Shown piece after piece: positions 1 to 9,076 of a stretch of DNA of 64,000 bases. The notes under the pieces were generated by a model. It was not told the DNA's origin. It saw nothing but the letters and a program-made list of their open reading frames with translations, and made no database searches. Source of the DNA: Marinobacter sp. F4218 (lineage in GTDB: Bacteria; Pseudomonadota; Gammaproteobacteria; Pseudomonadales; Oleiphilaceae); NCBI RefSeq assembly GCF_019443085.1, contig NZ_JAHZIL010000003.1, positions 1,240,001 to 1,304,000 on the forward strand, read 5' to 3'. A program made the translations under genes and the position numbers. Every line of letters starts with the position of its first letter. The first letter of the stretch is position 1.

Positions 1-875
1 TCGGCTCTCTCGACATCGGCCTGCCCCCAGTGGCCAAGTGGGCGCGCCCGGAAATCCGGGAACAGATCGTGCCACCGGTCCTGCGGGGCGAAAAAATTGC
101 CGCCCTGGCGGTCACCGAGCCCGGGGGCGGCTCCGACGTCGCTCACCTGAAAACCCGTGCGGTCCGGGACGGCGACCATTACATCGTCAACGGCAGCAAG
201 ACCTTCATTACGAGCGGGCTGCGCGCCGATCACTACACGGTGGCGGTGCGCACCGGCGGCGAGGGTCACAGCGGCATCAGCCTGCTGCTGGTCGACCGGG
301 ACATGCCAGGCTTTTCGACCGGCAGGAAGCTGCGCAAGATGGGCTGGTGGGCAAGCGACACCGCGGAGCTGTTTTTCGAGGATTGTCGGGTGCCCGCCGA
401 CCGCCTGATCGGCGCCGAGAACGCCGGTTTCATCGCCATCATGAGTAATTTCTTGGCAGAACGGCTGAGCCTGTCGATCATGGCGTACATGACCGCCCAA
501 CTGGCGTACGAAGCTGCCCTGGAGTATGCCAACCAGCGCGAGGCCTTCGGTCGCAACCTCACCGGCTTTCAGGTTACCCGCCATAAACTGGTGGACATGG
601 CTACCCAGATCGACGTTGCCCGGGAATACACCTACCGCTGTGCCGATCTGATGCAGGCCGGCAAGAACCCGGTGAAAAAGGTCGCCATGGCGAAAAACTT
701 TTCGGTGGATGTGTGCGAAAAGGTCACCCGGGAGGCGGTGCAGATCTTCGGGGGCATGGGCTACATGCGGGAGTCGGTGGTCGAACGTCTGTACCGTGAC
801 GGCAAGATCCTGTCCATCGGCGGCGGCACCACCGAGATCATGAAGGAGCTGATCAGCAAACAGCTCAAATTCTAG
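1..875 (+). CDS. Acyl-CoA dehydrogenase (5'-truncated by window)
   Basis: This is the C-terminal ~290 residues of an acyl-CoA dehydrogenase, which oxidises acyl-CoA to trans-2-enoyl-CoA using FAD and passes electrons to ETF. The open frame runs off the left edge, so the true start is outside the window; a GTG at 30 is internal. The FAD/substrate motif VTEPGGGSD lies near the visible start, and the C-terminal helical domain ends with QIFGGMGY and IGGGTTEI. The Glu that serves as base in medium-chain enzymes (normally in YEGT) is Gly here. A Glu in LAERLSLS (codon 459-461) sits where isovaleryl- and long-chain-type enzymes carry the base. I therefore infer a long-chain or branched-chain type enzyme; the substrate is not certain. 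Confidence 0.93.
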   Translation, partial: GSLDIGLPPVAKWARPEIREQIVPPVLRGEKIAALAVTEPGGGSDVAHLKTRAVRDGDHYIVNGSKTFITSGLRADHYTVAVRTGGEGHSGISLLLVDRDMPGFSTGRKLRKMGWWASDTAELFFEDCRVPADRLIGAENAGFIAIMSNFLAERLSLSIMAYMTAQLAYEAALEYANQREAFGRNLTGFQVTRHKLVDMATQIDVAREYTYRCADLMQAGKNPVKKVAMAKNFSVDVCEKVTREAVQIFGGMGYMRESVVERLYRDGKILSIGGGTTEIMKELISKQLKF

Positions 876-900
876 TTCGCCGGGCAAGACCAACGTTTAG

Positions 901-929
901 TTTCGAACTGCAGGATACTTCCGTATAAT
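901..929 (+). promoter_or_regulatory. Probable sigma-70 promoter of ppa
   Basis: A perfect -10 hexamer TATAAT lies at 924-929, with a weak -35 (TTTCGA, 901-906) 17 bp upstream. It sits 60 bp before the ppa start codon and has no competing gene downstream. The -35 match is poor, so the assignment rests mainly on the -10 and its position. Confidence 0.55.
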
Positions 930-990
930 TGCGCCCACTTTTTAGCCGCAGTTAAACACACTATCTAAACGCACCCTGGAAGGATCGACT

Positions 991-1518
991 ATGCAATTCT
1001 CGAACATTCCCTCAGGCAAGAATCCGCCTGAAGACATCTACGTTGCCATCGAAATCCCGGCCAACAGCTCACCGGTCAAGTACGAACTGGACAAGGACAT
1101 GGGTGCCCTGCTGGTCGACCGTTTCATGGCGACGCCAATGTTCTACCCGGCCAACTACGGGTTCATCCCGCACACTCTGGCCGACGACGGCGATCCACTG
1201 GACGTACTGGTCGTGACCCCGTACCCGGTCCAGGCCGGTTCGGTTATCCGCTGCCGCCCGGTGGGTGTGCTGAACATGGAAGACGAAGCCGGCGGTGACG
1301 CCAAGCTGGTGGCGGTACCCCACGACAAACTGACCACCACGTACCATGGCGTCAAGGAAATCGACGACCTGCCCGAGCTGCTGCGCGACCAGATCAAGCA
1401 CTTCTTCGAGAACTACAAGACGCTCGAACCCGGCAAGTGGGTCAAGGTACAGGGTTGGGATAACGCCGCTGCCGCCAAGAAAGCCATCGAAGAGTCGATC
1501 AAGGCCTACAAGGGCTGA
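991..1518 (+). CDS. ppa: Inorganic pyrophosphatase
   Basis: Cytoplasmic family I inorganic pyrophosphatase. It hydrolyses PPi to two phosphates and pulls nucleotide, lipid and amino-acyl-tRNA synthesis forward. The 175-residue length is typical of the bacterial hexameric enzyme. The metal-binding signature [10 protein letters not shown] is present around residue 65, and the early [15 protein letters not shown] segment matches the family. The start follows a GGAAGG Shine-Dalgarno. The gene is monocistronic, with its own promoter and a strong terminator downstream. Confidence 0.97.
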   Translation: MQFSNIPSGKNPPEDIYVAIEIPANSSPVKYELDKDMGALLVDRFMATPMFYPANYGFIPHTLADDGDPLDVLVVTPYPVQAGSVIRCRPVGVLNMEDEAGGDAKLVAVPHDKLTTTYHGVKEIDDLPELLRDQIKHFFENYKTLEPGKWVKVQGWDNAAAAKKAIEESIKAYKG

Positions 1519-1540
1519 TCAACCCGCTTTTGACGCACAA

Positions 1541-1567
1541 AAAACCGGGCAGAAGCCCGGTTTTTTT
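1541..1567 (+). terminator. Rho-independent terminator of ppa
   Basis: The stem ACCGGGC/GCCCGGT with loop AGAA is flanked by an A-run and followed by seven T. It lies 22 bp after the ppa stop and may also serve the convergent DUF2333 gene on the other strand. Confidence 0.9.
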
Positions 1568-1586
1568 GTTTTCGTGGCCCCCTTAA

Positions 1587-2639
1587 CTAGCCACGGGAGA
1601 GCAGATCCCGCATGTCGCTGATCGCTGCGTTGGCCCGGGACAGATAGGCCGCCATGGTGAGGGAGTGATTGGCCAGCACCCCGAAACCATTGCCGTTGAG
1701 CACCACCGGGCTCCACATCGAACCCTGCGCCCCTTCGAGTTCGATAATGACCTGCTTCACGCTGGCCATGGCATTCTTGTCCTGCAGCACCTTGCGAAAA
1801 TCAACTTCAATGGCGCGGAAGATGTGCAGCAGGGCCCAGGAACTGCCGCGAGCCTCGTAAAACACGTCGTCGATCCGTGTCCAGGGCGTTTTCACATCAA
1901 TGGAACCGGTTTCCTCGTCCAGCGGATCGTCCTGGTTAACGTTGGCGACCGCATCGGATACCGACGCTTTACCAACGCTTTCCCCGAGAGTCCGGGACAG
2001 ACTGCCCAGACGGGTCTCCAGGTCAGCCAGCCAGTTGCTCAGGTTATCGGCACGGGCAAAAAACTGGGCATCAGGCTGCTCCGGATCCGACAGGCGGTTG
2101 AGATAGCGCTTGAGCCCCCGGATTCCGCGACGGTACTCGGCTTCGGTCGACGGAATCGCCCAGCTGTTGCTGTCAAAATGGAACTGTGGCTCGGCAATGG
2201 TGAGGTCCCGATCCTCGGCGGATTGGCTCTGGGACCGGCTAATGTCCTTGCGCATGGCCCGGGACAGATCCCGCAGCTGGACCAGCACGCCGTACTCCCA
2301 GTTCGGCGTGTTGTCCAACCACAGGCCCGGCGGAAAAATATCGTTAGAAATGTAGCCACCCGGCTTGTCCAGAAGTGTCTCGGCAATGCGGATCATGGTC
2401 ACCGTTGTTGCAAACCCGGTGATCGGCTCCCGCTGCATCTCTTTAGCCACCGAACGGGTATGCTCCCTTACCGAGAATTCTTCCGGCTCGCTACTCCAGT
2501 ACATGCCAAGGACGATGGTCACCAACAGGTACACCACCAACACGATCAGAATGAATTTCCCAATCATACCGCGGCCGCCGGCATAATCCTGAACGTCGTC
2601 TTTCTTGTCCCTGAAATACTGTCTGAGTTTGCCTGGCAT
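1587..2639 (-). CDS. DUF2333 family membrane-anchored protein
   Basis: A 350-residue protein with one transmembrane segment near residues 25-46 (FILIVLVVYLLVTIVLG) and a long, probably periplasmic alpha-helical domain. It resembles the DUF2333 family of gammaproteobacteria, which has no established biochemical role. The domain ends in a conserved-looking part (SLTMAAYLSRANAAISDMRDL). It lies 21 bp downstream of the LapD-like gene on the same strand, so the two are probably co-transcribed, and a role in envelope or biofilm biology is possible. The function is unknown; the family call is by resemblance. Confidence 0.8.
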   Translation of the reverse strand: MPGKLRQYFRDKKDDVQDYAGGRGMIGKFILIVLVVYLLVTIVLGMYWSSEPEEFSVREHTRSVAKEMQREPITGFATTVTMIRIAETLLDKPGGYISNDIFPPGLWLDNTPNWEYGVLVQLRDLSRAMRKDISRSQSQSAEDRDLTIAEPQFHFDSNSWAIPSTEAEYRRGIRGLKRYLNRLSDPEQPDAQFFARADNLSNWLADLETRLGSLSRTLGESVGKASVSDAVANVNQDDPLDEETGSIDVKTPWTRIDDVFYEARGSSWALLHIFRAIEVDFRKVLQDKNAMASVKQVIIELEGAQGSMWSPVVLNGNGFGVLANHSLTMAAYLSRANAAISDMRDLLSRG

Positions 2640-2660
2640 AGACTCTTATTCCCCTGTCGA

Positions 2661-4646
2661 TTAGTGTTCAGCAGCAAATGGTCGACCAAGATGGTACCCC
2701 ATGGCCCCGTCAATACCCAGTTTGGTGACCACCGAGTACTCCGCTGACGTTTCCACACCGGTCGCGAACACCTTCACCCCCCGGCTGTGTGCAATGGACA
2801 CCACGGATTCCAGATAAAAGCGGTTGTCATCGTGAGTGTCTATATCGTGGATGAATGAGTTATCAATACGCAATGCCTGGACGCTCAGATTCCTCAGGTA
2901 GCTGAAGGGCACCCCACCCACGCCGAAGCGATCCACCAGCACGGGCACCCCGAGGCGAACCAGGGCCTTGACCAGCAGACCTACCGCGGTCCGGTGGTGG
3001 TGGATGGTGTGTTCCGATATGCCAATCCAGAGATTTTCCGCGGGCGAACCGGCCTCCTCCAGCATGGCAAGCATCTCCTTGCGGAAAGACTCACTGGCTA
3101 CGGACGCACTGCTCAGTGACACCGCCAGCGGTTCGTCCGGGCGTTCGGCCAGCCGCTTCAGAACCCTTTGCATCAACAGCCGGTCAATGTCCGAGATCAG
3201 ACCAAAGCGCTCGGCCATGGGAATGAAAGCGCCTGCCTTGAGGGGGCCTTCCGGTCCGTCGATGCGGGAAAATACCTGATGGTAGACCGGCTGGGACTGG
3301 TGCTCACTGACCATCGGCTGCAACCAGAGTGACAGGTTCTGCTCGCGGATGGCCTGGCTGATAATCACCCGCCAGGTCTCAAGGTTGTGATGCCCCTCCT
3401 TTTCCGTTTCCGCAAGGTGGCAACCGGTCTCTTCGTTGGCCTGGGCCAGCCGCAGGGCTTCATCGGCCGCCGCCAGCAACTCGCGTATGCCGCGACCTTC
3501 TCCGGTACGTGCCACGCCGGCATGAACGGCGGTTTCCAGTGGCGCCGCAAGGTCAGCGTAGACCCCGTCCAGCTCGGCCACCAGATCCTGGCACCAGATG
3601 CCCGCATCCGCCGGCATCGCCCCGGGCACATAGATACAGAATTCGGCACCATTGCGGCGCCCGGCAAACGATCCCATGTGGGCAGCGACAAACCCGTTGA
3701 CCACCACGGCTGCCCGCAGCAAAAGCCGGTCCGCCTCGCTTCGGCCGTAGGTCTGATTGTAGGCGGAAAAGTCCCAAAGCTGCACCAGAATCAAGGCGCC
3801 AGGGGCCGCCTTTTCCTCGGATTCCACCTCAACTTTCAGACGCTGATCAAACGCACTTCGGCTCGCCAGTCCGGTGACCGGGTCCTCGTTATTTACCCGA
3901 CGCAGATGCTGAATCAGCTTTGCCTGCCCCTCGAAAAGCTGGCCAAGATCGTCGGCCATCTGATTCATGGCAGCCGTGACCTGGTTTACCTCACGGGTGG
4001 ACTTGACGGTCACCCGCTGACGGAAATCCCGGTTTCCGAGTGCCTGGGCCTGTCGCTCCAGGGCCCGCAGGGGCCGAAGGGTTCGCTTCAGCAGCAGAAA
4101 CAACGCAAACAGGCCAACGCCGCCGATGATCGCTGTGCTGGCAACAAGACCAATCGTAATTCGCCACAGGTCCGTGTAAGCCCGACCCGGATTACTCACG
4201 ACCTCCACCTTGCCCAACCGGCTCCAGCCCCGGACGACTTCCGCTTCCGCCACCGTCAGCTCAAGATCCGCAAACGCACGAAACCATGACGGCACCCCAC
4301 TGTCGGACAACGTCATCGCACGCCCCGCCACCTCGCGCCCCTGATGGTTGAGGTAACGCACGGACAAATAACGCCCGCTGTCGAACACGGCATCGATCAG
4401 CGAGGCCGCGGCAACCGGATCCCGGGCATCGATGGCATTGGACAGGGACAATCCGACCGCGGTCGCACCATCCCTCGCGTGTCCGGCCAGTTGCTCTGAC
4501 ACGTAAGTGCGAAAGTAGCCGTAGCTGGTCACGAATCCGACCACCAGAACAAGAACCAGCAGGGAGCCGGTGAACAACAGCAGAATCGTGCGCAGCGTGG
4601 CCGCGCCGCACTGGGTTCGATGAATGCAGGTATGCTTCCGTGCCAT
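2661..4646 (-). CDS. LapD-like c-di-GMP receptor with degenerate GGDEF and EAL domains
   Basis: A 661-residue inner-membrane protein: N-terminal transmembrane segment, LapD/MoxY-type periplasmic domain (about residues 40-140), second transmembrane segment, HAMP, GGDEF, EAL. Both catalytic domains look inactive. The GGDEF site reads RRNGAEF, and the EAL motif position reads QVF (YHQVFSRI). This pattern is that of LapD, which binds c-di-GMP in its EAL domain and sequesters the periplasmic protease LapG to keep a large adhesin on the cell surface. The ATG at 4646 is chosen because GGAGA precedes it by 8 bases; an upstream in-frame start at 4715 is less likely. No lapG or adhesin gene lies in the window. 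It is divergent from an active-looking diguanylate cyclase gene. Confidence 0.82.
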   Translation of the reverse strand: MARKHTCIHRTQCGAATLRTILLLFTGSLLVLVLVVGFVTSYGYFRTYVSEQLAGHARDGATAVGLSLSNAIDARDPVAAASLIDAVFDSGRYLSVRYLNHQGREVAGRAMTLSDSGVPSWFRAFADLELTVAEAEVVRGWSRLGKVEVVSNPGRAYTDLWRITIGLVASTAIIGGVGLFALFLLLKRTLRPLRALERQAQALGNRDFRQRVTVKSTREVNQVTAAMNQMADDLGQLFEGQAKLIQHLRRVNNEDPVTGLASRSAFDQRLKVEVESEEKAAPGALILVQLWDFSAYNQTYGRSEADRLLLRAAVVVNGFVAAHMGSFAGRRNGAEFCIYVPGAMPADAGIWCQDLVAELDGVYADLAAPLETAVHAGVARTGEGRGIRELLAAADEALRLAQANEETGCHLAETEKEGHHNLETWRVIISQAIREQNLSLWLQPMVSEHQSQPVYHQVFSRIDGPEGPLKAGAFIPMAERFGLISDIDRLLMQRVLKRLAERPDEPLAVSLSSASVASESFRKEMLAMLEEAGSPAENLWIGISEHTIHHHRTAVGLLVKALVRLGVPVLVDRFGVGGVPFSYLRNLSVQALRIDNSFIHDIDTHDDNRFYLESVVSIAHSRGVKVFATGVETSAEYSVVTKLGIDGAMGYHLGRPFAAEH

Positions 4647-4840
4647 GGAAGGTTTCTCCGATTGACTGCACGCCAGCCGGTCGGTGGATTGTGACTTGCA
4701 CCGCAGAGTTGACAAACATTTACATGGAGCAACCTACGCCGACAACACTAAACACTATAGACTCTGGTAAAGAACTGAGGTGGAAAATCGTCCAGATCGG
4801 GACGGGCGACCTATAACGAAAAGAGACAGGCCAGAGCACC

Positions 4841-6454
4841 ATGAACGACGAAAGCCAGAAAGAAAAACTCAGGCAGCATTTCGCCCGACGTGTAACAACC
4901 CAGGCCCGAGTTGTTCTGGATACCTGGCAGAAAATTCATGAAGACAAAAGTCTTTCCGGCGCCCACCACGGCGAATTTGTCGCCGCCACCGACAAGCTGG
5001 TGCGCTACGCACAGCGCTTTGAAATGGCCGGCCACGCCGATGCCGGCAAGAAAATCCTCGGATTACTGGCCGACTGGCCTGCGGACACTCCTCTGGAAGA
5101 TGCACTGGCGCGACAGATTCAGGATGCCATTGAGGCGCTGTCCCGCAGCACCCTCCGGCGCACCGACCTCGACAACACCGAGGCGCCGCACCAGTTCCGC
5201 CGCACCCCGGTGTACATTGCTCTGGCCAATCAGGAAATGGCGGGCCGTCTGATCCGCCAACTGGAATTCTTCGGCTTCCGGGCGTCCGCCTTCAGCTCGG
5301 CCGAGGAACTGATTGAGGCCTGCGCCCTGCACAAACCCGAAACCATCCTCATGGATGTAAATTTCGGCGACGCGGTAAATGCCGGCCTCGCCACCATTGA
5401 GCAACTGCAGGAACGTCACGACACCCCGATCCCAATCATCTTCATGAGCGACGAGGACGGCTCCATCGAGACCCGCCTGCGGGCTTCCCGGTGTGGCGGC
5501 GAGGAATTCTTCTATCCGGCCGTCGACCCGGGACAACTGATAGAAAAAATCGAGACCTACACCCACGGCAACACGGTTGAACCCTACAAGGTACTGGTGC
5601 TTGACGATTCCCGGGCCCAGGCCAAGTACATGGAAACGGTGCTGAAAAAGGCCGGCATGACCGCGCACATCATCACCGATCCCATGCAGATCATTCACGC
5701 GCTCGAGGAGTTCTCCCCCGAGATCATCATTCTCGACATGTACATGCCCGGCTGCACCGGCATGGAAATCGCGCGGGTGATCCGCCAGCAGGATCGGTTC
5801 CACAGTGTGCCCATCATTTACCTGTCCGCCGAAGAGGATGTGAGCAAACAGCTGCACGCCATGAGCCTGGGCGGCGACGACTTCCTGACCAAGCCGATCG
5901 ACCCCAAGCACCTCGTGGCCACCATCCACAACCGGGGGCGCCGGGCACGCTCGCTATTGGCCCTGATGATTCGAGACAGCCTGACCGGGCTCTACAACCA
6001 CACTCACACACTGCACCTGCTGGATCAGGAAATTGTCCGGGCACGTCAGAAAGACCAGCCGCTGAGTTTCGCGATGATCGACATCGATTACTTCAAGAAG
6101 GTGAACGATACCTTCGGTCACCCGATTGGCGACCGGGTACTGAGAAGCCTCTCGATGTTCCTGAAACAGCGGCTGCGCAAGACCGACCACATCGGACGCT
6201 ACGGCGGCGAGGAATTCGCCATCATTCTGCCCAACACGCGCCCCAGCGACGCCCGGAATGTCCTGAACGAGATTCGCGAGCGGTTCTGCGAACTGCACCA
6301 GCCCGCGGGTGACCGGGAATTCAATGTAACCTTCAGCTGCGGCGTCGCCGCCTGGCAGGGCGAGTCGTCACAGGCCCTCTGTGAACGGGCCGATCGCGCC
6401 CTCTACGACTCCAAGAACGCCGGCCGGAACTGCGTCACCACGTCCTCGGAATAG
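4841..6454 (+). CDS. Double-receiver diguanylate cyclase (PleD-like)
   Basis: A 537-residue cytoplasmic protein: N-terminal helical region, possibly Hpt-like (1-110), receiver 1 (about 120-245), receiver 2 (about 250-370), GGDEF domain (about 380-535). It should make c-di-GMP from two GTP. The active site is GGEEF, and an inhibitory I-site RKTD lies five residues before it, so product feedback is expected. Receiver 2 is complete (VLDD, LDMYMP, TKPID). Receiver 1 keeps an Asp in LMDVNF but lacks the acidic pair and the switch Lys, so it is probably structural. No kinase gene is adjacent. It is divergent from the LapD-like gene, which suggests a linked source and receptor of c-di-GMP. Confidence 0.93.
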   Translation: MNDESQKEKLRQHFARRVTTQARVVLDTWQKIHEDKSLSGAHHGEFVAATDKLVRYAQRFEMAGHADAGKKILGLLADWPADTPLEDALARQIQDAIEALSRSTLRRTDLDNTEAPHQFRRTPVYIALANQEMAGRLIRQLEFFGFRASAFSSAEELIEACALHKPETILMDVNFGDAVNAGLATIEQLQERHDTPIPIIFMSDEDGSIETRLRASRCGGEEFFYPAVDPGQLIEKIETYTHGNTVEPYKVLVLDDSRAQAKYMETVLKKAGMTAHIITDPMQIIHALEEFSPEIIILDMYMPGCTGMEIARVIRQQDRFHSVPIIYLSAEEDVSKQLHAMSLGGDDFLTKPIDPKHLVATIHNRGRRARSLLALMIRDSLTGLYNHTHTLHLLDQEIVRARQKDQPLSFAMIDIDYFKKVNDTFGHPIGDRVLRSLSMFLKQRLRKTDHIGRYGGEEFAIILPNTRPSDARNVLNEIRERFCELHQPAGDREFNVTFSCGVAAWQGESSQALCERADRALYDSKNAGRNCVTTSSE

Positions 6455-6752
6455 GTCAGCTCCGGCAATCCCACCCCCCGCCGCAAGGCCACCCCGGTTG
6501 GGTCGAGCCTGCCGGTTCGCCTTCGTTAGTATGAAACCAACGTCGTATAGCGCTTGCGGCATCTGTTGACGACAATGATTGTCATCAATGGAAAGCTTCC
6601 TTTTCGATGCAGAAGCCGTCTTTTTACGACCAATGGCCAACATGGATGATTGTCAAAAAGTGTTGATCTGATTGAAACAAGCACGCACCATTATGAGAAC
6701 GTGCTGTTATTTTCGGCGATCCTGTAAAAAAGACAAAAAGGCAGACTGAACC
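6455..6752. promoter_or_regulatory. Intergenic region upstream of aroQ with a 13-bp palindrome
   Basis: These 298 bases hold no convincing gene. A perfect palindrome GACAATGATTGTC lies at 6571-6583, and a partial copy, GATGATTGTCA, occurs at 6646-6656. The palindrome resembles the core of a Fur box but lacks outer matches. The aroQ operon promoter must lie here; I could not assign -35 and -10 elements with confidence. Confidence 0.4.
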
Positions 6753-7193
6753 ATGTCGACAATTCTCGTGCTCCATGGCCCGAACCTGAACATGCTCGGA
6801 ACGCGCGAGCCTGAGGTCTACGGGTACGAGACACTGGCCGACATTGATGATCGGCTCCGGCAGACAGCGGCGGAAAAGGGGCACCACCTCCTGCACCTAC
6901 AGTCCAACGCCGAGTACGAGCTGATCGAGCGGGTTCATGAGGCCAGGGCGGAGGGCGTGGATTACCTTATCATCAATCCGGCAGCCTTCACGCACACCAG
7001 CATTGCCCTCCGGGATGCCGTGCTGGCATCCGGCATCCCCTTCATCGAGGTGCATCTTTCCAATGTCCATGCGCGGGAACCCTTCCGCCATCATTCTTAT
7101 TTTTCCGATATCGCCGAAGGCGTTATCTGTGGGCTGGGTAGCCAGGGGTACGACCTCGCTCTCCGGGCGGCCCTGCAACGCATTCACCGATAG
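6753..7193 (+). CDS. aroQ: Type II 3-dehydroquinate dehydratase
   Basis: Cytoplasmic dodecameric enzyme of the shikimate pathway that converts 3-dehydroquinate to 3-dehydroshikimate. The 146-residue length is standard. Family motifs are present in order: [17 protein letters not shown] at the N-terminus with the catalytic Tyr, NPAAFTHTS in the middle, and [17 protein letters not shown] with the catalytic His. It heads the conserved run aroQ-accB-accC-prmA, 27 bp before accB, as in Pseudomonas and relatives. Confidence 0.97.
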   Translation: MSTILVLHGPNLNMLGTREPEVYGYETLADIDDRLRQTAAEKGHHLLHLQSNAEYELIERVHEARAEGVDYLIINPAAFTHTSIALRDAVLASGIPFIEVHLSNVHAREPFRHHSYFSDIAEGVICGLGSQGYDLALRAALQRIHR

Positions 7194-7220
7194 ACCAGAC
7201 ATAACGGGACTGGATTAACT

Positions 7221-7682
7221 ATGGATATTCGCAAGATCAAGAAACTTATCGAGCTGCTCGAGGAATCCGATGTCGAGGAGCTGGAGATTCATGAAGGTGA
7301 TGACTCGGTGCGCATTTCCCGGCGCCGCGAACAGGTCGCCGGTACCCAGTACGTGAGTCACTACCCGGCTCCGGCGCCGCAGTCTGCGCCGGCCCAGGAA
7401 GCCCACTCTGCACCGGCAAAGGAAGAGTCAGCACCGGCCGCGCCAAGCGGTCATTCCTTGAAGTCCCCGATGGTCGGCACCTTCTACCGTTCGCCGTCTC
7501 CGACTGCCAAGGCATTCGTGGAGGTGGGTCAGTCAGTGAAAGCTGGTGACGTTGTCTGCATCGTGGAAGCGATGAAGATGATGAACCAGATCGAAGCCGA
7601 CAAGAGCGGCACCGTCACTGAAATTCTGGTCGAGAACGGCCAGCCGGTGGAGTTTGATCAGCCTCTGATCGTCATTTCCTGA
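7221..7682 (+). CDS. accB: Biotin carboxyl carrier protein of acetyl-CoA carboxylase
   Basis: A 153-residue carrier subunit of acetyl-CoA carboxylase, the first committed step of fatty acid synthesis. The N-terminal helix ([20 protein letters not shown]) is followed by a flexible Ala/Pro-rich linker (about 45-80) and the C-terminal biotinyl domain. The biotinylated Lys lies in EAMKMM, near residue 118. It is co-transcribed with accC, whose product carboxylates the biotin. Confidence 0.97.
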   Translation: MDIRKIKKLIELLEESDVEELEIHEGDDSVRISRRREQVAGTQYVSHYPAPAPQSAPAQEAHSAPAKEESAPAAPSGHSLKSPMVGTFYRSPSPTAKAFVEVGQSVKAGDVVCIVEAMKMMNQIEADKSGTVTEILVENGQPVEFDQPLIVIS

Positions 7683-7700
7683 ACTCGGTGATTGCTACTC

Positions 7701-9047
7701 ATGGCCATGTTAGAAAAAGTTCTGATCGCGAACCGGGGTGAAATTGCCCTCCGGATCTTGCGCGCCTGTAAAGAGCTGGGCATCAAAACAGTGGCAGTGC
7801 ATTCCCAGGTCGACCGCGACCTGATGCACGTACGACTGGCAGACGAATCCGTCTGCATCGGTCCCAATAACGCGCTGGACAGCTACCTTAACATTCCGAC
7901 CATCATCAGCGCCGCTGAGGTGACGGATTCCGTCGGCATCCACCCCGGCTACGGCTTTCTCGCCGAGAACGCCGACTTCGCCGAGCAAGTCGAGAAAAGT
8001 GGTTTTCACTTCATCGGGCCCCGGGCCGAAACCATTCGCCTGATGGGCAACAAGGTTTCGGCCATCAACGCCATGATCAAGGCTGGCGTTCCGACCGTGC
8101 CCGGCTCGGATGGCCCGCTGACCGATGACGATGAGCGTACCCTGCGAATTGCCCGCGAGATCGGTTACCCGGTGATGATCAAGGCCGCCTCTGGTGGCGG
8201 TGGTCGCGGCATGCAGGTGGTGCATTCCGAAGCGGCACTGCTGAAGGGCGTCCAGATTACCCAGAGTGAAGCCCGGAATTCATTCGGCGACCCGACCGTG
8301 TACCTGGAAAAATTCCTGGAGCGACCGCGTCACGTGGAAGTTCAGGTACTCGCAGACATGCATGGCAACTGCATCCATCTGGGCGATCGCGACTGCTCCA
8401 TGCAGCGGCGGAACCAGAAAGTCATCGAGGAGGCTCCGGCTCCGAACGTGAACCCCGAAGCAAGGGCCCGCACGCTCAAGGCCTGCGTCGATGCCTGCAA
8501 GGAAATCGGCTACGTGGGCGCTGGCACCTTCGAGTTCCTGTACCAGGATGGTGAGTTCTACTTCATCGAAATGAACACGCGCGTGCAGGTGGAACACCCG
8601 GTGTCCGAAATGGTCACGGGCGTGGACATCGTGCGCGAGCAGCTGCGCATCGCCAGCGGCCTGCCCCTGCAGTACAGCCAGGAGGACATCCGCATCTCCG
8701 GTCATGCCATTGAGTGCCGGATCAACGCGGAGGACCCCAAGACCTTCGCGCCCAGCCCGGGCAAGGTGAAGCATTTCCACGCCCCGGGTGGCAACGGCGT
8801 CCGTGTCGACTCTCATCTTTACAGTGGTTACACGGTGCCGCCGTTCTACGATTCCCTGGTGGCCAAGCTGATCACCTGGGGCGACGATCGGGAAATCGCC
8901 CGCCGGCGCATGAAAAACGCTCTGGACGAGCTGGTGGTCGAGGGCATCAAGACGAATCAACCCCTGCACGCTAAACTGGTACGCGATGGTGGCTTCAAAC
9001 AGGTAGACTTCACCATTCATTACCTTGAAAAACTGATGCGGGACTAA
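7701..9047 (+). CDS. accC: Biotin carboxylase subunit of acetyl-CoA carboxylase
   Basis: ATP-grasp enzyme that carboxylates the biotin on AccB using bicarbonate and ATP. The 448-residue length is typical. It has the N-terminal [12 protein letters not shown] motif, the glycine-rich ATP loop ASGGGGRGM (near residue 160) and the catalytic segment [14 protein letters not shown] (near residue 290). ATG codons at 7701 and 7707 are both possible starts; most relatives begin with MLEKV, which is the 7707 choice. It lies 18 bp after accB. Confidence 0.97.
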   Translation: MAMLEKVLIANRGEIALRILRACKELGIKTVAVHSQVDRDLMHVRLADESVCIGPNNALDSYLNIPTIISAAEVTDSVGIHPGYGFLAENADFAEQVEKSGFHFIGPRAETIRLMGNKVSAINAMIKAGVPTVPGSDGPLTDDDERTLRIAREIGYPVMIKAASGGGGRGMQVVHSEAALLKGVQITQSEARNSFGDPTVYLEKFLERPRHVEVQVLADMHGNCIHLGDRDCSMQRRNQKVIEEAPAPNVNPEARARTLKACVDACKEIGYVGAGTFEFLYQDGEFYFIEMNTRVQVEHPVSEMVTGVDIVREQLRIASGLPLQYSQEDIRISGHAIECRINAEDPKTFAPSPGKVKHFHAPGGNGVRVDSHLYSGYTVPPFYDSLVAKLITWGDDREIARRRMKNALDELVVEGIKTNQPLHAKLVRDGGFKQVDFTIHYLEKLMRD

Positions 9048-9076
9048 CGTCCTGCATCACCGCTGCAGGAACGCCT

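Noticed and set aside
1665..2747. 360-residue open frame on the plus strand
   Set aside because: It is antisense to the DUF2333 and LapD-like genes. It has no family features and arises from GC-rich codon use.
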